Positions 5,321 through 6,936 of a stretch of 6,936 bases of DNA are shown piece by piece (the stretch's first letter is position 1; each line of letters opens with the position of its first letter). Origin of the DNA: JAAYBY01 sp964654125 (lineage in GTDB: Bacteria; Bacillota; Clostridia; Saccharofermentanales; UBA5734). The notes under the pieces were generated by a model that searched no databases, was not told where the DNA came from, and was given only the letters and a program-made list of their open reading frames with translations. The DNA is taken from the NCBI GenBank assembly GCA_964654125.1, contig CAZZGG010000126.1:1-6936 (forward strand), read 5' to 3'. A program made the translations under genes and the position numbers.

Positions 5321-6342
5321 TAGACTGACTCCTTTTGCTTAATCTGGCGGATCGTGCTGTTCTTGTAAAAAGTATGGGGCAGAATAATCTTTTGGTAAAG
5401 GCCGGTTTCCTTTTTATGGCTGCCGCTTAAGATCAAGTCGGCTGCAGCCATGCCGATAGCCTCAGCCGGACCCACCACCGTGGAGATTTTCAGCCGCATC
5501 AGGCCGGTTGTATCGACAATGTCAAAGGCACCCAGGGAAATATCAGCTGGAATCTTCAGGCCTTGTTGCTCAATCGCTTTAACGGCACCATAGGTCATCA
5601 GATTGTTGGCGACCAGGACAGCGGTTGGTTTTATTTTCCGCTTTAAAAAGCTCTCCATGATCAAACGGCCAGATTCCTCCTTAAAGTCACCATGGCTGGA
5701 CCAGTCAGCTCCTCTTTCTAGGCCAGCTTCCTGCATGGCCTGCTGCCAGCCGGCCAGGCGGTCGTCTGCCGATGACTCACCAGCCGGGCCTGTGATCATG
5801 AAAATACGCTGGTGACCGGCCCGGATCATCTCATTGGTCAAATCGACTGCAGCCTGGAAATTGTCTATCGTCACAGCAAAAATGCTGCGCAGCTGGGGCG
5901 GTACATTATCATAAAAGACCACCGGACACTCCAGGTCCTGGTAAAGGCCGGGCAGGTCGCCTGGCTGCAAGGAGGAGGCTACCAATATAGCAGCTACCTT
6001 CTGCCGTCTTAAAAGATTGACCGCCTGCACTTCGCGATTGGCCTTTTCATCGGTGTGGCATAAGAGCACCGACCAGCCGGCCACTAAGGCCTTTTCCTCA
6101 ATTCCCTTGATCACAGAAGCATAATAGGGGTTGGCAATGTCCGGCACAATCACCCCGATCACATTGGACTGGTTGGTTTTAAGGCGGCGGGCATTGTCGT
6201 TGGGCTGGTAGTTGAGCTCCTCTAATGCTGCCAGCACCCGCCTCCGGGTGGCCGGGCTGACCCGGTCCTGCTGGTTGACCACCCGGGAGACGGTTGACGT
6301 TGAAATATTAAGGCTGGCGGCTATGTCTTTTAAAGTGACCAA
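5320..6342 (-). CDS. LacI/GalR-family transcriptional regulator
   Basis: The protein has 340 residues, the full length for the family. The N-terminal helix-turn-helix is clear: TLKDIAASLNISTSTVSRVV (3-22), then SPATRRRVLAALEELNYQPN (29-48), hinge helix NARRLKTN (50-57) and the linker into the periplasmic-binding-like core at VIGVIVPDIANPYYASVIKG (61-80). Later core signatures are HQRIFMITGP, AVLVANNLMTYGAVKAIEQQG and ISLGAFD. Such proteins bind DNA as dimers and usually respond to a sugar or sugar derivative; most are repressors. The start is TTG 6340-6342 with GAGG 7 nt upstream, giving the canonical MVTLKDIA beginning. It lies 15 nt after the amidohydrolase gene and overlaps the VOC gene by one base, so it appears to be co-transcribed with the genes it may control. 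No clear LacI-type operator was found in the window; the operon promoter is outside it. Confidence 0.95.
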   Translation of the reverse strand: MVTLKDIAASLNISTSTVSRVVNQQDRVSPATRRRVLAALEELNYQPNDNARRLKTNQSNVIGVIVPDIANPYYASVIKGIEEKALVAGWSVLLCHTDEKANREVQAVNLLRRQKVAAILVASSLQPGDLPGLYQDLECPVVFYDNVPPQLRSIFAVTIDNFQAAVDLTNEMIRAGHQRIFMITGPAGESSADDRLAGWQQAMQEAGLERGADWSSHGDFKEESGRLIMESFLKRKIKPTAVLVANNLMTYGAVKAIEQQGLKIPADISLGAFDIVDTTGLMRLKISTVVGPAEAIGMAAADLILSGSHKKETGLYQKIILPHTFYKNSTIRQIKQKESV

Positions 6343-6357
6343 TTTATTCCTCTTTTA

Positions 6358-6936
6358 CTACAAGCCAAAGATACGGATAGCGTTATCCCGGGCAATCTTA
6401 TTGAAAACAGTCTGACTGATTTTACCTGTATCGCGCCATTTGAGCAATAAGTCGGGCAAAGGCACCGGCATGGTCGGAAAACACATATCTGTGCCAAAGC
6501 AGAGCCGGTCCTGGAATTCTTCCATGAAACGCGGTCCATATTCCTCATCCCTGGCAAAGGCATTGTAGGCAGTAAAGTCAGACAGGTCACCATATAAATT
6601 AGGATAGCGCCGCATCAGCTTGGCCACAACGCCCTCCTGCTTGACCGGGCTTTGCGGCAGGCGGCCGATCTGCTCCGCCTTCAAGTTAAAGAGAAAACCA
6701 CGTTCACCCGGTGTTTCCAGCTGGGCGATTTCAGACCAAAAGACCGGCCCGTGGCCAAACAGGACAAGATCCGGGAAACGCTGCAAGGTATGCTCAAGCT
6801 GGGGCAGGCCGGGATCATCATAGAGGCCAAAGTCACCTGTTTTTTGATCCGAGCCATCAAAGATAACCGGCAGGCCGACAGTTTCAGCATGGCGGAGCAG
6901 GTTTTGCACCAAGGGGTCCATCAGCTCCAGGTTGGG
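6358..6936 (-). CDS. Amidohydrolase-family (COG2159-type) TIM-barrel enzyme, C-terminal part
   Basis: The frame enters from the right edge (PNLEL before the first internal Met at 6921) and stops at TAG 6358-6360, so the true start is outside and about 192 residues are visible. Motifs of the amidohydrolase-2 family are present: GLPVIFDGSD on an early strand; FPDLVLFGHG with the expected metal-type His (codon 6751-6753); YPNLYGDLSDFTAYNA, a typical strand and helix; and DRLCFGTDMCFP with the late catalytic Asp (codon 6487-6489). It ends with the common NAIRIFGL. In many relatives the early strand has PVxxH; here D occupies that place. The family includes decarboxylases, lactonases and hydrolases of aromatic or sugar-derived acids, so the reaction is not predictable. 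It precedes the LacI gene by 15 nt in one operon, which suggests a sugar-acid or lactone-type step. Confidence 0.85.
   Translation of the reverse strand, partial: PNLELMDPLVQNLLRHAETVGLPVIFDGSDQKTGDFGLYDDPGLPQLEHTLQRFPDLVLFGHGPVFWSEIAQLETPGERGFLFNLKAEQIGRLPQSPVKQEGVVAKLMRRYPNLYGDLSDFTAYNAFARDEEYGPRFMEEFQDRLCFGTDMCFPTMPVPLPDLLLKWRDTGKISQTVFNKIARDNAIRIFGL

Noticed and set aside
1..6936. CRISPR arrays, tRNA, rRNA, riboswitches and transposases
   Set aside because: No regularly spaced repeats, cloverleaf-like segments, conserved riboswitch cores or transposase motifs were seen on either strand.

Overview
The window looks like chromosomal DNA of a Gram-positive (Bacillota-type) bacterium. Most starts have AGGAG/GAGG-type ribosome-binding sites, TTG and GTG starts occur, and genes are tightly packed with overlapping stops and starts. 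The host cannot be named from this sequence. Two blocks differ clearly in base composition: the left part (about 1-2200) is AT-rich, while the right part (about 2400-6936) is GC-richer and full of GGCC/CCAGG words.

Left block (1-1846, all on the minus strand): three overlapping genes read right to left. They are a predicted PD-(D/E)XK nuclease-like protein with an internal winged-helix-like segment (1846-1097), a small stand-alone Ser/Thr protein kinase (1104-257), and a protein of unknown function that runs off the left edge (260-1). Their ends overlap by 8 and 4 nt, so they form one translationally coupled operon. The kinase is broken as it stands: a TAA stop sits where the helix-C glutamate is expected, and one base is missing in a 7-base homopolymer just before the DFG motif. 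Nuclease-like protein plus kinase plus unknown protein in a foreign-looking AT-rich block suggests an accessory, possibly defence-type module that is decaying. That role is an inference.

Junction (1847-2213): AT-rich intergenic DNA with several small inverted repeats and weak promoter-like boxes. No convincing gene, tRNA or attachment site was seen.

Right block: a plus-strand gene for a TIM-barrel glycosidase-like protein (2214-3314) faces a minus-strand operon (6936-3322). The operon encodes an amidohydrolase (5' end outside the window), a LacI-family repressor, a VOC/glyoxalase-fold protein, a GH43-like five-bladed beta-propeller protein and a membrane-anchored trypsin-like (HtrA-type) serine protease. 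Gaps in the operon are -1 to 15 nt. The LacI regulator and two glycosidase-like proteins suggest a locus for a carbohydrate or sugar-derived acid, with the amidohydrolase and VOC protein as possible accessory enzymes. The substrate cannot be read from the sequence, and the protease is an unexpected member.
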